Origin: Uruburuella testudinis
GTDB taxonomy: Bacteria; Pseudomonadota; Gammaproteobacteria; Burkholderiales; Neisseriaceae
DNA: 64,000 nucleotides
Assembly: GCF_022870865.1 (NCBI RefSeq)
Contig: NZ_CP091508.1
Span: 2,418,001-2,482,000, forward strand
Direction: 5' to 3'
The notes beneath the pieces are model-generated. The model saw nothing but the letters and a program-made list of their open reading frames with translations, searched no databases and was not told the origin of the DNA. Each line of letters starts with the position of its first letter. Position 1 is the first letter of the stretch. Made by a program: the position numbers and the translations under genes. Below, one piece after another: positions 38,036-47,241 of this stretch.

Positions 38036-38212
38036 AATCCCCGCAGATGCCGTTCGGGCTGGAATCCGCTTGAACCTTGCAGACAAGGCGGTTACCTCGG
38101 GCAGTTTCGGGTGCATCTGCAAACAGACACTCGCGCCCACTGCGACTCCCGGCAACCTGAAGCGAACGTATTGGTTCAAAGGAATATATGCCTTCGCGAA
38201 CACCGCAGGGAA
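38036..38212 (-). ncRNA. ssrS: 6S RNA
   Basis: On the minus strand the 5' strand CCCTGCGGTGTTCGCGAAGG and the 3' strand CCGAACGGCATCTGCGGGG pair as the closing stem around a large open bubble, as in 6S RNA. The TGCGGTGTTCGC 5' motif is typical, and the gene follows zapA, the common position in gamma- and betaproteobacteria. Binds sigma-70 RNA polymerase. A hairpin AAATGTCGCCCTCAGGCGGCATTT follows as probable terminator. Exact ends are estimates. Confidence 0.85.
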
Positions 38213-38228
38213 AAACTAACTTTCCGGC

Positions 38229-38525
38229 TTAAGCCAGCTTGGCGAGCGCTTTGTCACACGCTTCTGCCATGCTTGTTATTTTACGCTCAAACTCGCCGAT
38301 TGCCAAATCATCTTTCATCGACATCTTCAATAAATCGTGCACCACATTTAGGGCGGCCATAATCACAATTTTATCGGTTTCAACAATGCGGCCGCTTTGT
38401 TTGATGACATCGATTTTCTGGTTCAGCATCTCAACTGCTTGCAACAAGGTATGTTTTTCTTCGGCCGGCGTGCCGATTTTAAACTCGCGGCCGACAATTT
38501 CTACGCTGACTTGTTCTACACTCAT
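38229..38525 (-). CDS. zapA: Cell division protein ZapA
   Basis: 98 residues. VSVEIVGREFKIGTPAEEKHTLLQAVEMLN matches the ZapA N-terminal domain, followed by a helical C-terminus for tetramer formation. Stabilises FtsZ protofilaments at midcell. Start codon overlaps the preceding coiled-coil gene by 4 bp. Confidence 0.9.
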   Translation of the reverse strand: MSVEQVSVEIVGREFKIGTPAEEKHTLLQAVEMLNQKIDVIKQSGRIVETDKIVIMAALNVVHDLLKMSMKDDLAIGEFERKITSMAEACDKALAKLA

Positions 38526-38863
38526 GATTCTGCCTCGTTTTCATTGGCCGCCGCCTGCGGCAATCGGGCCAGCAGGCCGCGAATCTCTGCGGCGCTGGCA
38601 TCCAGCAAATCGCGATATTGCCGGTTTTCATCTGTCAGGCTGTCGATTTTACCTTGCAAGTCGTTTTTCAGCTTGCCCACCTGCACCAGCAACGCCTCGC
38701 TCAATTCGTCTACCGCGGCCTGGTGCTCATCGGCCTGCTGTGCCTGCTCCGTTTTCAGGCGGGCGATTTCATCGTTGAGGCGTTTGTTTTCGCCGACAAT
38801 CGTTTCAAACTTTTGCGCCAGCCGGTAAACGCTTACTTCCAAGTTTTCTAAAGACTGATTCAT
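38522..38863 (-). CDS. Coiled-coil protein upstream of zapA
   Basis: 113 residues from ATG 38863 (MNQSLENLEVSVYRLAQKFETIVGENKRLNDEIARLK), mostly heptad coiled coil. It resembles the small TIGR02449/ZapB-like proteins encoded before zapA; translational coupling with zapA suggests a division role. Confidence 0.65.
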   Translation of the reverse strand: MNQSLENLEVSVYRLAQKFETIVGENKRLNDEIARLKTEQAQQADEHQAAVDELSEALLVQVGKLKNDLQGKIDSLTDENRQYRDLLDASAAEIRGLLARLPQAAANENEAES

Positions 38864-38940
38864 TTTTTTACACAACCTTTTCTACACAACCCGAAGGGCA
38901 TGGCTGCAAGCATAGATGGATGCAGCCCCACTGTCAAACA

Positions 38941-38970
38941 AGGCCGTCTGAACGGCTGTTCAGACGGCCT
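38941..38970. terminator. DUS-pair hairpin downstream of gpsA
   Basis: AGGCCGTCTGAAC...GTTCAGACGGCCT, placed between gpsA and the coiled-coil gene. Confidence 0.8.
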
Positions 38971-39010
38971 GATACCCATTGCCGGCCTACTTTAAATGGG
39001 CAAAATAGCC

Positions 39011-40000
39011 TTATTCAAAGCGGGCTTCACGCTCCATCAGGCGTTCCACCACTTGTTGGGCGGTCAGCTCTTTGCGGATAAGTTGCAGCAAGGTTTGCGT
39101 GATCGGCATATCAATCTGATATTTGCAAGCGGTATTAAACACTTCTTCAATGGTGCTCACGCCTTCGGATACATGGCCGATTTCCTTGAGCACATGGTGC
39201 AATTCTTTGCCTTCCGCCAAGCCCAAACCCACACGGCGGTTGCGTGACAAAGCGCCGGTGCAGGTTAAAATCAAATCGCCGATACCGGCCAAACCCATCA
39301 TGGTTTTCGGTTTGGCGCCCATTGCAATCGCCAGCCGGGTGATTTCGGCCAAACCCCGCGTAACCAGCGCTGCACGGGCATTCAGGCCGTATTCGAGGCC
39401 GTCTGAAAGGCCGGTAGCAATGGCCATCACGTTTTTTACTGCGCCGCCGACCGCCACGCCGATGACGTCTTCGCTGCCATAGAGGCGCATCACCTGTGTG
39501 TTCAAATCAGCCACCAGGCTTTCAATCCACGCTTTATTTTCAGAAGCCAGCACCACGGCACACGGCAGCTGCTGCGCCAACTCTTGTGCAAAACTCGGCC
39601 CCGAAAGCACGCCTATTTTATCATTTTCAGGCAACACTTCTTTCACCACCTGGAAAGTCAGCAAACCACTGTCCTGCTCAAACCCTTTGCAGGCCGTCAG
39701 CACGGGCAAATGGCCGACACCATGCTCCGCCAGCAATTGCGCGCTGTCGCGCAAACCGGCCACCGAAGTCACAATCAACACCAGCTCGGCGCCTTGCAGA
39801 GCGTCTGCCAGCTCAGTATGCACAGCAACCCCTTGCGGCAAGGCGAATCCGGGCAGATAGCGTTTGTTTTCACGCTCCTGCGCCAAGGTTTGCATATGCC
39901 CGGCATTTCTTGCCCATATGGCCACTTCGTTGCCATGCTGCGCAAAATGGATTGCCAGCGCAGTGCCCCAGGAGCCTGCGCCCATCACGGTTATTTTCAT
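39011..40000 (-). CDS. gpsA: Glycerol-3-phosphate dehydrogenase (NAD(P)+)
   Basis: 329 residues. Rossmann motif GAGSWGTALAIHFAQHG, the phrase LSGPSFAQEL, and GAVKNVMAIATGLSDGLEYGLNARAALVTRG including the catalytic Lys. Makes sn-glycerol-3-phosphate for phospholipids. One DUS lies within the gene near 39395. Confidence 0.97.
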   Translation of the reverse strand: MKITVMGAGSWGTALAIHFAQHGNEVAIWARNAGHMQTLAQERENKRYLPGFALPQGVAVHTELADALQGAELVLIVTSVAGLRDSAQLLAEHGVGHLPVLTACKGFEQDSGLLTFQVVKEVLPENDKIGVLSGPSFAQELAQQLPCAVVLASENKAWIESLVADLNTQVMRLYGSEDVIGVAVGGAVKNVMAIATGLSDGLEYGLNARAALVTRGLAEITRLAIAMGAKPKTMMGLAGIGDLILTCTGALSRNRRVGLGLAEGKELHHVLKEIGHVSEGVSTIEEVFNTACKYQIDMPITQTLLQLIRKELTAQQVVERLMEREARFE

Positions 40001-40295
40001 AATAATCTCTCACTCAAAATTGCGCTTCACTTTAAAACAATCGTGCCAAAGGTGCAAGCGCCGGCTTGATTTTCCAACACCCCGCCACGGCTCGACCGCA
40101 TCAACCTATGCCGTACAATTATTTGATTATAAATAACTATTGTATTGATATGTAAAAACAATTCAACAATCAAGGTTGATATAAAACAAAAGCGGCAAGC
40201 GGCAACCTCCCTATACTTAACCAAAAGAAACAATAACACACCTCATTCGGAAAAGCCGTTTTTATAAAGTGTTATTCACATAAAAGGAACCAGCC

Positions 40296-41453
40296 ATGAA
40301 CCAAGCCATCCGAACCCGCGCCCTCACATTTGCCACGCTGCTGGCATTGGCTGCATGCGGCGACAAACCCGCAGACAGCCCCGCCCAAACCGCTGCACCG
40401 GCATCCGCGCCAACAGCATCCGCAAGCGCCGAACCGGCACCCGGCGGCACAGCTTCAGAGCAAGACCGCGAGCTGTTGAAGCAGGCTCAAGGTATTTTCC
40501 AACCGTTGCCCGGCCTGGAAGAAATGCAGAAAGCCCACCCGGTCAGCGAGGCTCAAATCAAGCTCGGCCAACAGCTTTGGTATGATCCGCGCCTTTCACG
40601 CGGCAACACCGTCAGCTGTAACTCCTGCCACAACCTCGCCAGCGCCGGTGTCGACAATATGCCCACCAGCCAGGGGCACAAAGGCAGCTTCGGCGGCCGC
40701 AACTCGCCCACTGTATTGAATGCCGCCCTTCTGGGCAGCCAATTTTGGGACGGGCGTGCCGCCACAGTAGAAGAGCAAGCCGGCGGCCCGCTGCTCAATC
40801 CGGTTGAAATGGCCAACAAAGACGAAGCTTCGGTGGTTGCCAAAATCGCCCACATTCCCGAATATCAGGAAGCCTTCAAGCAAGCTTATACCGACAAAGG
40901 CGGTGAAATCACGTTTGCCAACATCACCGAATCCATTGCCGCATTCGAACGCACCCTGCTCACGCCCACCAAATGGGATGACTATTTGAAAGGCAACATC
41001 AATGCACTGAGCGAGCAAGAGCGCAACGGTGTACGCTCATTCATCAACAACGGCTGCATCGCCTGCCACGCCGGCGTTAACCTCGGCGGCGAATCATTCC
41101 AGAAATTCGGTTTGGTCAAAGGCCCTTACTGGCAGTTTACCGGCAGCAAAAATCATGATGAAGGCCGCTTCGAAGTCACACAGTCTGAAAACGACAAATT
41201 CGTCTTCCGCGTGCCCGGCCTGCGCAATGTTGCCCGCACCTACCCCTACTTCCATGACGGCAGCGTTTGGGAGCTTGATAAAGCCGTGGGCATTATGGGC
41301 GAAGCACAATTGGGCAAACAATTGCCGCAAGAAGATGTGGACAATATCGTAGCCTTCTTGAATACCCTCTCCGGCAGCGTGCCCGAATCCGCCCGCACCA
41401 TGCCCGAACTGCCGTCTTCAAGCGATGCCAAGTCTCATCCTGACAACAACTAA
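40296..41453 (+). CDS. ccp: Di-heme cytochrome c peroxidase, lipoprotein
   Basis: 385 residues. Lipobox LAAC (Cys ~22) with an Ala/Pro-rich linker to ~60, then two heme-c sites CNSCH (~108) and CIACH (~252) and the bacterial CcpA segments QLWYDPRLSRGNTVSC and VPGLRNVARTYPYFHDG. Reduces periplasmic H2O2 from an outer-membrane anchor. I see no convincing FNR box in the 295-bp upstream gap. Confidence 0.93.
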   Translation: MNQAIRTRALTFATLLALAACGDKPADSPAQTAAPASAPTASASAEPAPGGTASEQDRELLKQAQGIFQPLPGLEEMQKAHPVSEAQIKLGQQLWYDPRLSRGNTVSCNSCHNLASAGVDNMPTSQGHKGSFGGRNSPTVLNAALLGSQFWDGRAATVEEQAGGPLLNPVEMANKDEASVVAKIAHIPEYQEAFKQAYTDKGGEITFANITESIAAFERTLLTPTKWDDYLKGNINALSEQERNGVRSFINNGCIACHAGVNLGGESFQKFGLVKGPYWQFTGSKNHDEGRFEVTQSENDKFVFRVPGLRNVARTYPYFHDGSVWELDKAVGIMGEAQLGKQLPQEDVDNIVAFLNTLSGSVPESARTMPELPSSSDAKSHPDNN

Positions 41454-41474
41454 AACAACCATTTGAAGCAAAAC

Positions 41475-41507
41475 AGGCCGTCTGAAACACCCCGTTTCAG
41501 ACGGCCT
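41475..41507 (+). terminator. DUS-pair terminator of ccp
   Basis: AGGCCGTCTGAAAC...GTTTCAGACGGCCT, 21 bp past the stop. Confidence 0.8.
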
Positions 41508-41558
41508 GATGTTTATCGCCGCGCTGCTGAATCATTTTGCATAGACACCGCACCCACT

Positions 41559-41637
41559 TATACTCATTCACAAAAGCAAACTAACAAGGCGACAAGATGC
41601 GCCGACGCCGTTAGGTTATTTTTGTGAATGGGTTATA
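41559..41637. repeat. Minimal Correia-like MITE, 79 bp
   Basis: TATACTCATTCACAAAAGCA at the left and TTTTTGTGAATGGGTTATA at the right are inverted; the core is AACAAGGCGACAAGATGCGCCGACGCCG. Shortest copy of the family in the window. Confidence 0.65.
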
Positions 41638-41650
41638 TCGTTCCCATAAT

Positions 41651-41694
41651 ATCGCCGTTAAACTTCATCATCAGAAATGAAGTTTAACGGCGAT
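41651..41694. other. Perfect 18-bp inverted repeat
   Basis: ATCGCCGTTAAACTTCAT, eight bases, ATGAAGTTTAACGGCGAT. It sits between the Correia-like element and the fabF terminator and lacks a U tract. Confidence 0.7.
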
Positions 41695-41697
41695 AAA

Positions 41698-41729
41698 ATG
41701 CCGTCTGAACCCACGATTTCAGACGGCAT
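41698..41729 (-). terminator. AT-type DUS terminator of fabF
   Basis: ATGCCGTCTGAA and TTCAGACGGCAT. It is one of the few exact AT-DUS pairs in a window dominated by AG-DUS. Confidence 0.75.
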
Positions 41730-41756
41730 ATGTTTCAGGCAATCACAGCAGACAGC

Positions 41757-43007
41757 TTATCCGGCAAACTTTTTAAACACCAGCGTGCCGTTGGTGCCGC
41801 CGAAGCCGAATGAATTGGAAATCGCCACATCGATTTTGACATCGCGCGCTTCGTTGGCGCAATAATCCAAATCGCAGCCTGCTTCAATATCCTGCTCGAA
41901 AATATTGATGGTGGGCGGTGATTTTTGCTCGTGCACCGCCAATACGCTGTACACCGCTTCCACACCGCCGGCCGCGCCGAGCAAATGGCCGGTCATAGAT
42001 TTAGTGGAATTCACCACCACTTTGCGGGCATGCTCTTCACCCAAGGCCAGTTTCAGCGCATTGGTTTCATTGGCATCGCCCAAGGGTGTAGAGGTGCCGT
42101 GCGCATTCACATAGTCCACATCGGTGGGGTTCAGGCCGGCATCTTTCAAAGCGTGGCGCACGGCCATTGCCGGGCCGTCCACATTCGGGGCAGTAATGTG
42201 GTAAGCATCGGAGCTCATGCCGAAACCCACCAGCTCCGCATAAATTTTGGCACCGCGTTTTTTGGCGTGCTCCAACTCTTCCAGCACCAACACGCCGGCA
42301 CCTTCGCCCATAACAAAACCGTCGCGCCCCTTATCCCACGGGCGCGAGGCGGTGGCGGGGTCATCGTTGCGGGTAGACAAAGCCTTCATGGCGGCAAAAC
42401 CGCCCATCCCCAAGGTGCAGATGGCACCTTCCGCACCGCCGGCCACCATCACATCAGCATCGCCGTATTTAATCAGCCGCGCCGAATCGCCGATGGCGTG
42501 CGCACCGGTGGTACAGGCCGAAACCATGCCGTAGCTGGGGCCGCGATAGCCTTTGAGAATGGTAACATGGCCGGCAATCAGGTTGATCAGCGAGCCGGGA
42601 ATAAAAAACGGGTTGATTTTACGGGCACCGCTTTCCAACACCTGCTTGCCGGTGGCTTCGATGCTGGGCAGGCCGCCGATGCCGGAGCCGATGTTCACGC
42701 CCACGCGGTCTTTATCGAGGCCTTCGACATCATCCAGCCCGGCATCGGCAACGGCTTGCAGCGCGGCGGCAATGCCGTAATGGATAAATACATCCATGCG
42801 GCGGGCTTCTTTGGCGCTGATATAGTCGCCGATTTGAAAATCTTTGACTTCGCCCGCCACTTGGCAGGCCAGCTCAGAGGCATCAAAGCGGGTAATCGTG
42901 CCGATACCGGTTTGGCCGGCCAGCAGGTTGCTCCATGCGGTTGCGATATCGTTGCCCACGGGCGATACTTGGCCCAGGCCGGTAATAACCACTCTTCTCT
43001 GGCTCAT
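41757..43007 (-). CDS. fabF: 3-oxoacyl-[acyl carrier protein] synthase II
   Basis: 416 residues from ATG 43007 ([10 protein letters not shown]), the usual length; the longer frame adds 14 residues not typical of FabF. Catalytic Cys in [13 protein letters not shown], His residues in [11 protein letters not shown] and [14 protein letters not shown]. Elongates fatty acyl chains on ACP. Follows acpP on the same strand. Confidence 0.95.
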   Translation of the reverse strand: MSQRRVVITGLGQVSPVGNDIATAWSNLLAGQTGIGTITRFDASELACQVAGEVKDFQIGDYISAKEARRMDVFIHYGIAAALQAVADAGLDDVEGLDKDRVGVNIGSGIGGLPSIEATGKQVLESGARKINPFFIPGSLINLIAGHVTILKGYRGPSYGMVSACTTGAHAIGDSARLIKYGDADVMVAGGAEGAICTLGMGGFAAMKALSTRNDDPATASRPWDKGRDGFVMGEGAGVLVLEELEHAKKRGAKIYAELVGFGMSSDAYHITAPNVDGPAMAVRHALKDAGLNPTDVDYVNAHGTSTPLGDANETNALKLALGEEHARKVVVNSTKSMTGHLLGAAGGVEAVYSVLAVHEQKSPPTINIFEQDIEAGCDLDYCANEARDVKIDVAISNSFGFGGTNGTLVFKKFAG

Positions 43008-43157
43008 AAACTGTCTCACTGTATAGGGCAGCGGCGTCGGTTTGCACATTCAAACCAGGCCGTCTGAACCCGGATTCACAAGGTGTAATAAGGGAAAAGC
43101 CTCTGTCGGCAGGCAAACCCGCAGCAGAGGCCGATATTTCGGTATGAAACCGCGCAA

Positions 43158-43394
43158 TTAAGCGGTGTGTGCCTGAACGTAGTCGATTGCCAGCTGCACG
43201 GTGGTGATTTTTTCGGCTTCTTCGTCGGGGATTTCGCAGCCGAAGGCTTCTTCCAAAGCCATTACCAGCTCAACGGTATCCAGAGAATCAGCGCCCAAAT
43301 CATCTTGGAATGAAGATTCGTTTTTCACTTCGGCTTCATTCACACCCAGTTGTTCGGCAACAATTTTTTTAACTTGTTGTTCAATATTTGACAT
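43158..43394 (-). CDS. acpP: Acyl carrier protein
   Basis: 78 residues, acidic; the phosphopantetheine serine is in [17 protein letters not shown]. Carries fatty acyl intermediates for FabF, encoded 150 bp downstream. The 282-bp gap upstream has one DUS and no other gene. Confidence 0.98.
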   Translation of the reverse strand: MSNIEQQVKKIVAEQLGVNEAEVKNESSFQDDLGADSLDTVELVMALEEAFGCEIPDEEAEKITTVQLAIDYVQAHTA

Positions 43395-43676
43395 GTCGGT
43401 CAGTCCTTATAAGCCTTTACAGGCGAGTTTCAAAAAATTTTCAATCCGGTTATTGTACCGAATTAGTTTAGAGTTTTCCATCTAAAATCAGCTTTTAACA
43501 GCCGGGAAAAACCCGATTGGTTTACGCGGCATATTATCATAGGCTTATTTTGAATCACAAGCGGCTTTTCGTTTTCTTAAACAATCAAATATTTAGCCGG
43601 CCTTTTTAAGCGCCGCCGCAATATTTGCAGCCGTGCGAGCGCATTCGAAACAAATTTCAGACGGCCTCCAACCGCT

Positions 43677-45680
43677 TTATTGCAGCTGATTGTGCAAAAA
43701 CCGCAACACACAGGCCAATTCGGCGGCGGTTTGCGCCTGCGTGCCGTTGCCGGTGTGGCCGCCTCCGCCAGGCGCATACAACCAGCATTGTTGGCCGTTT
43801 GCACGCAGTTTGGCATAAAACTTGAGCGCGTGGGCGGGGTGGACGCGGTCATCAGAAAAACTGGTGGTAATGAGTGCGGGCGGATAATTCAGGCCGTCTG
43901 AAAGCCGGTGATACGGCGATAAAGCAGCCAGGCTTTCACGTTCGGCGGGGTTTTCAGGGTCGCCGTATTCTTCTATCCAACTCGCGCCGGCAGACAGCTG
44001 CGTATAATTCAGCATATCGGTGAGCGGCACTTCGCACACCAGCGCGCCGATGTTGTGCGGCTCGCGCGCAAAGGCCGCTGCGGTAATCAAGCCGCCGTTG
44101 CTGCCGCCTTGCAGGCCGATGTGTTTGGGCGAACTCAAGCCGCGTGCCGCCAAATCGCGCACCACCGCCAATAAGTCGTCAACACTTTTATATTTATCGG
44201 AGCCCTGTGCGGCATGATGCCAGCGCGGGCCGAATTCGCCGCCGCCGCGCACGTTGGCCAACACAAAAGCATTGCCCTGCGCCAGCCAGTGCCGCCCGAC
44301 GGTGCCGAGATAATGCGGCAGCTCGGGCATGCCGAAGCCGCCGTATGCATACACCAGCGTGGGCGTGTCGGGCGCAGTGCTTCGGCCGACATGGTAATAA
44401 GGGATGTTGATGCCGTCTGAAGAAACAGCGTGAAGCTGCTGCACTTTGATGCCGTCTGAATCAAACTGCTTGGGCTGGCGGCGCAACACGGTCAACTCCA
44501 TCACGTTCAAATCCAGCGCAAACAATGTCAGCGGCGTGGTGAAATCGCTGGCGGCGATATACACCACATCACCGCCCCACGGCTGGTCGGCCAATTCCAA
44601 TGCGCCCTGCGGCAGCGCCGGTATTTCTGCCTCCTGCCAGAGGCCGTCTGAAAAACGCCAGGCTTTCAGACGGCCTGATACGTTATCCAAAATAGCGGCA
44701 ACCACAAAACGCTTGGTGGTCTCCACACTTTCCAATGCCTGCGTTTCGTTGGGCACAAACAACACCTGCGCCGCGCCGATGTCGCCCTTATTAAGCTTCA
44801 CCGCCACCAAGGCGCCGGCGGGATAACATTGGTTGGCGCGCACCCAATCGCTGCGCAACTGCAACATCAGCTGCCCGGCCAGGTAGCCCACCACTTCGCA
44901 ATCACGAGGCAGGTTCAGACGGCCTGCCTCCCCCGCCGGCGACACATATAAATAATCTTTGCTGAAAAAACCGTCTGCCGCTTCAATCAGATCAATCGGC
45001 GCACCTTGTGCATCAAGATAGCGCCAAGCATTGACCATCACGCCGTCTGAAGCCATTTGATACACCGGCAAAGCTTCTTCAAAACTTTGACCGCGCCGCA
45101 GCAGCCACACTTCGCGCGGATAGCCCGACCGCGTCAGCTGGCGTTCGTCCCATGCGGGGCACACCCACACACTGTCGGCATCGCGCCAGGCAATATGGTT
45201 TTTGCCGGGCGGAAAATGAAAACCGCCCGCCACCAGCGCGCCTTCGTTTAAGTTGAATTCCAGCGTATACGCCGCATCCGCACCGGCACTGCTGAGCGTG
45301 ATCAACACTTGCTGCGGCGCTTCCACATAATGCGACACACCCTCGAGATACACATCGTCATCAAGTATTTCATCAAAATCCGCCACCGAAAACAACACCT
45401 GCCAATCGGGCATCCCCGCGCGGTAAGAAGCGGCGGAACACACCCGGTACACCCCTTTCGGATAGTCGGCACTTTGATAAAAATGATACATGCGCGCGCG
45501 GTGCTCCTGACAAAACGGAATTTGGCGCTCGTCTTGCAATTGACGGGTAATATCCTCGGCCAAGCGGTCAAAATCCCCACCGCTGCAAAAACGCGCCAGC
45601 GTTTCGGCATGGGCACCGGCGGCAAACTGCCGGGTGGCCGGAGCATTTAAATCTTCTAAATAAGCGTAAGCATCGTGCAT
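43677..45680 (-). CDS. Prolyl oligopeptidase family serine peptidase
   Basis: 667 residues. N-terminal beta-propeller, C-terminal alpha/beta hydrolase with catalytic Ser in GGSNGGL (~525), Asp in TSFSDDRVHPAHA and His in GGGGHTG near the end. YAYGGFGMPELPHY is the S9A oxyanion region. Cleaves short peptides after proline or related residues. No signal peptide, so cytoplasmic. Several DUS lie in the gene. Confidence 0.9.
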   Translation of the reverse strand: MHDAYAYLEDLNAPATRQFAAGAHAETLARFCSGGDFDRLAEDITRQLQDERQIPFCQEHRARMYHFYQSADYPKGVYRVCSAASYRAGMPDWQVLFSVADFDEILDDDVYLEGVSHYVEAPQQVLITLSSAGADAAYTLEFNLNEGALVAGGFHFPPGKNHIAWRDADSVWVCPAWDERQLTRSGYPREVWLLRRGQSFEEALPVYQMASDGVMVNAWRYLDAQGAPIDLIEAADGFFSKDYLYVSPAGEAGRLNLPRDCEVVGYLAGQLMLQLRSDWVRANQCYPAGALVAVKLNKGDIGAAQVLFVPNETQALESVETTKRFVVAAILDNVSGRLKAWRFSDGLWQEAEIPALPQGALELADQPWGGDVVYIAASDFTTPLTLFALDLNVMELTVLRRQPKQFDSDGIKVQQLHAVSSDGINIPYYHVGRSTAPDTPTLVYAYGGFGMPELPHYLGTVGRHWLAQGNAFVLANVRGGGEFGPRWHHAAQGSDKYKSVDDLLAVVRDLAARGLSSPKHIGLQGGSNGGLITAAAFAREPHNIGALVCEVPLTDMLNYTQLSAGASWIEEYGDPENPAERESLAALSPYHRLSDGLNYPPALITTSFSDDRVHPAHALKFYAKLRANGQQCWLYAPGGGGHTGNGTQAQTAAELACVLRFLHNQLQ

Positions 45681-45837
45681 GTTGAATCAGGCCGTCTGAA
45701 CAGGTAAAAAGTGATTATACCCATTTGAGAACAATCTGACTGCGCCACCCCGCCCGCAGGCTTACTTTTCCGAACCGGTATTATAACAAGCGCAGCTGTA
45801 CTATAATATGCCTTTGCCCACACACAACGAAACCATC

Positions 45838-46401
45838 ATGGACATCCAAACCAAACGCCGACACACCCAAACCATGCTCGACCGCGCCGAATTGCTGTTT
45901 AGCGAAGCCGAATGCCGCAGCGCGCTGGAGCGGCTGGCCGGCGAAATCCGCACCGATTTGGGCGACAAATATCCGCTGCTGCTGCCGGTGATGGGCGGCG
46001 CGGTGGTATTTACCGGCCAACTGCTGCCGCTGCTGCGCTTTCCGCTCGATTTCGATTATGTGCACGTTTCACGCTACGGCGACAAACTTGAAGGCGGCAA
46101 CTTCAACTGGCTGCGCATGCCCGAGCCCGAAAACATCGCCGGCCGCCACGTGGTGGTGCTCGATGATATTCTCGACGAGGGCCACACCATGGCCGCCATC
46201 AAAGAAAAGCTGGTTGAAATGGGCGCCGCCTCTTGCTCGGCAGCGGTGTTTGCCAACAAACTCATCAGCAAGCCCAAACCGATACAGGCCGATTACGTGG
46301 GCATCGACGTGCCCGACCGCTATGTGTTCGGCTACGGCATGGATGCTGCCGGCGCATGGCGCAACCTCGGCGCCGTCTATGCGCTCAACCCTGCCGGATA
46401 A
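45838..46401 (+). CDS. hpt: Hypoxanthine-guanine phosphoribosyltransferase
   Basis: 187 residues from ATG 45838. PRPP-binding motif VVVLDDILDEGHTM (~103-116), purine-binding DVPDRYVFGYGMD, and LPVMGGAVVFTGQLL. Salvages hypoxanthine and guanine. TATAAT at 45802-45807 is a probable -10; no good -35 seen. A DUS terminator follows. Confidence 0.9.
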   Translation: MDIQTKRRHTQTMLDRAELLFSEAECRSALERLAGEIRTDLGDKYPLLLPVMGGAVVFTGQLLPLLRFPLDFDYVHVSRYGDKLEGGNFNWLRMPEPENIAGRHVVVLDDILDEGHTMAAIKEKLVEMGAASCSAAVFANKLISKPKPIQADYVGIDVPDRYVFGYGMDAAGAWRNLGAVYALNPAG

Positions 46402-46444
46402 TGCCGGCACGCAACCAAACGACCGGCTTGCCCGTAAAACCGGC

Positions 46445-46478
46445 AGGCCGTCTGAAGCCCCCTCTTTTCAGACGGCCT
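46445..46478 (+). terminator. DUS-pair terminator of hpt
   Basis: AGGCCGTCTGAAG...TTTTCAGACGGCCT. Confidence 0.8.
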
Positions 46479-46553
46479 GTTTGACCTTATATACATAAAC
46501 AACCCATCTAAAACACAACCTCCGCCCAACGCAGAATTATCAGGAAACCGCTC

Positions 46554-46967
46554 ATGATCGGCATTCTCATCATCACCCACGAAGCCATCGGCGACGCTTA
46601 CCGCGGCCTTGCCCAGCACTTTTTTCCGGGCGACGCGCCCGCCAACGTTAAAATTCTCGGCGTAACCCAAGAGCAGCAGCACGAAGAAATCATCGGCCGC
46701 ACCCAAACACTGATTCAAGAGCTCAACTGCCACGACGGCGTATTGGTGATGACCGACATCTTCGGCGCCACCCCCTGCAATGCCGCGCGCAAACTCGTGC
46801 GCGAAGGCCGGGTGGCCATGCTCACCGGCCTGAATGCGCCGATGATGGTCAAAGCCATCCAATACTCACCCGCCGCCGCCGACCTTACCGCCTTTACCCA
46901 AAGCGTCAAAGCCGCCGCCATCAACGGCATTCTCGACATCACCACCCCCCCCGACGAAAGCTGCTGA
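46554..46967 (+). CDS. PTS EIIA component, mannose/fructose type
   Basis: 137 residues. IGILIITHEAIGD places the phosphorylated His at residue 9; VLVMTDIFGATPCNAARKL is typical of EIIA-Man. It begins a three-gene run with HPr and EI, but no EIIB or EIIC is present, so it probably works as a phosphorylation-state signal rather than in sugar import. Confidence 0.85.
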   Translation: MIGILIITHEAIGDAYRGLAQHFFPGDAPANVKILGVTQEQQHEEIIGRTQTLIQELNCHDGVLVMTDIFGATPCNAARKLVREGRVAMLTGLNAPMMVKAIQYSPAAADLTAFTQSVKAAAINGILDITTPPDESC

Positions 46968-46969
46968 AC

Positions 46970-47239
46970 ATGCTCAAACAAGAAATCGAAATCATCAACA
47001 AGCTCGGCCTGCACGCGCGCGCATCGAGCAAATTCACCCAAACCGCCTCACAATTTCAAAGCGAAGTATGGGTTATCCGCAAAGATCGGCGCGTTAACGG
47101 CAAAAGCATCATGGGGCTGATGATGCTGGCCGCCGCCAAAGGCAGCATCATCGAGCTGGAAACCGACGGCCCTGATGAAGCCGCCGCCATGCAGGCGCTG
47201 ACAGATTTGATTAACGGCTATTTCGGCGAAGGCGAATAA
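46970..47239 (+). CDS. ptsH: Phosphocarrier protein HPr
   Basis: 89 residues. GLHARASSKFTQTA contains the active His ~15-16, and NGKSIMGLMMLAA contains the Ser46-type site. Starts 2 bp after the EIIA stop and ends 2 bp before ptsI. Carries phosphate from EI to EIIA. Confidence 0.95.
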   Translation: MLKQEIEIINKLGLHARASSKFTQTASQFQSEVWVIRKDRRVNGKSIMGLMMLAAAKGSIIELETDGPDEAAAMQALTDLINGYFGEGE

Positions 47240-47241
47240 CC

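Noticed and set aside
40120..40290. FNR box upstream of ccp
   Set aside because: Only half-sites (TTGAT) are present without the matching ATCAA at the right spacing.
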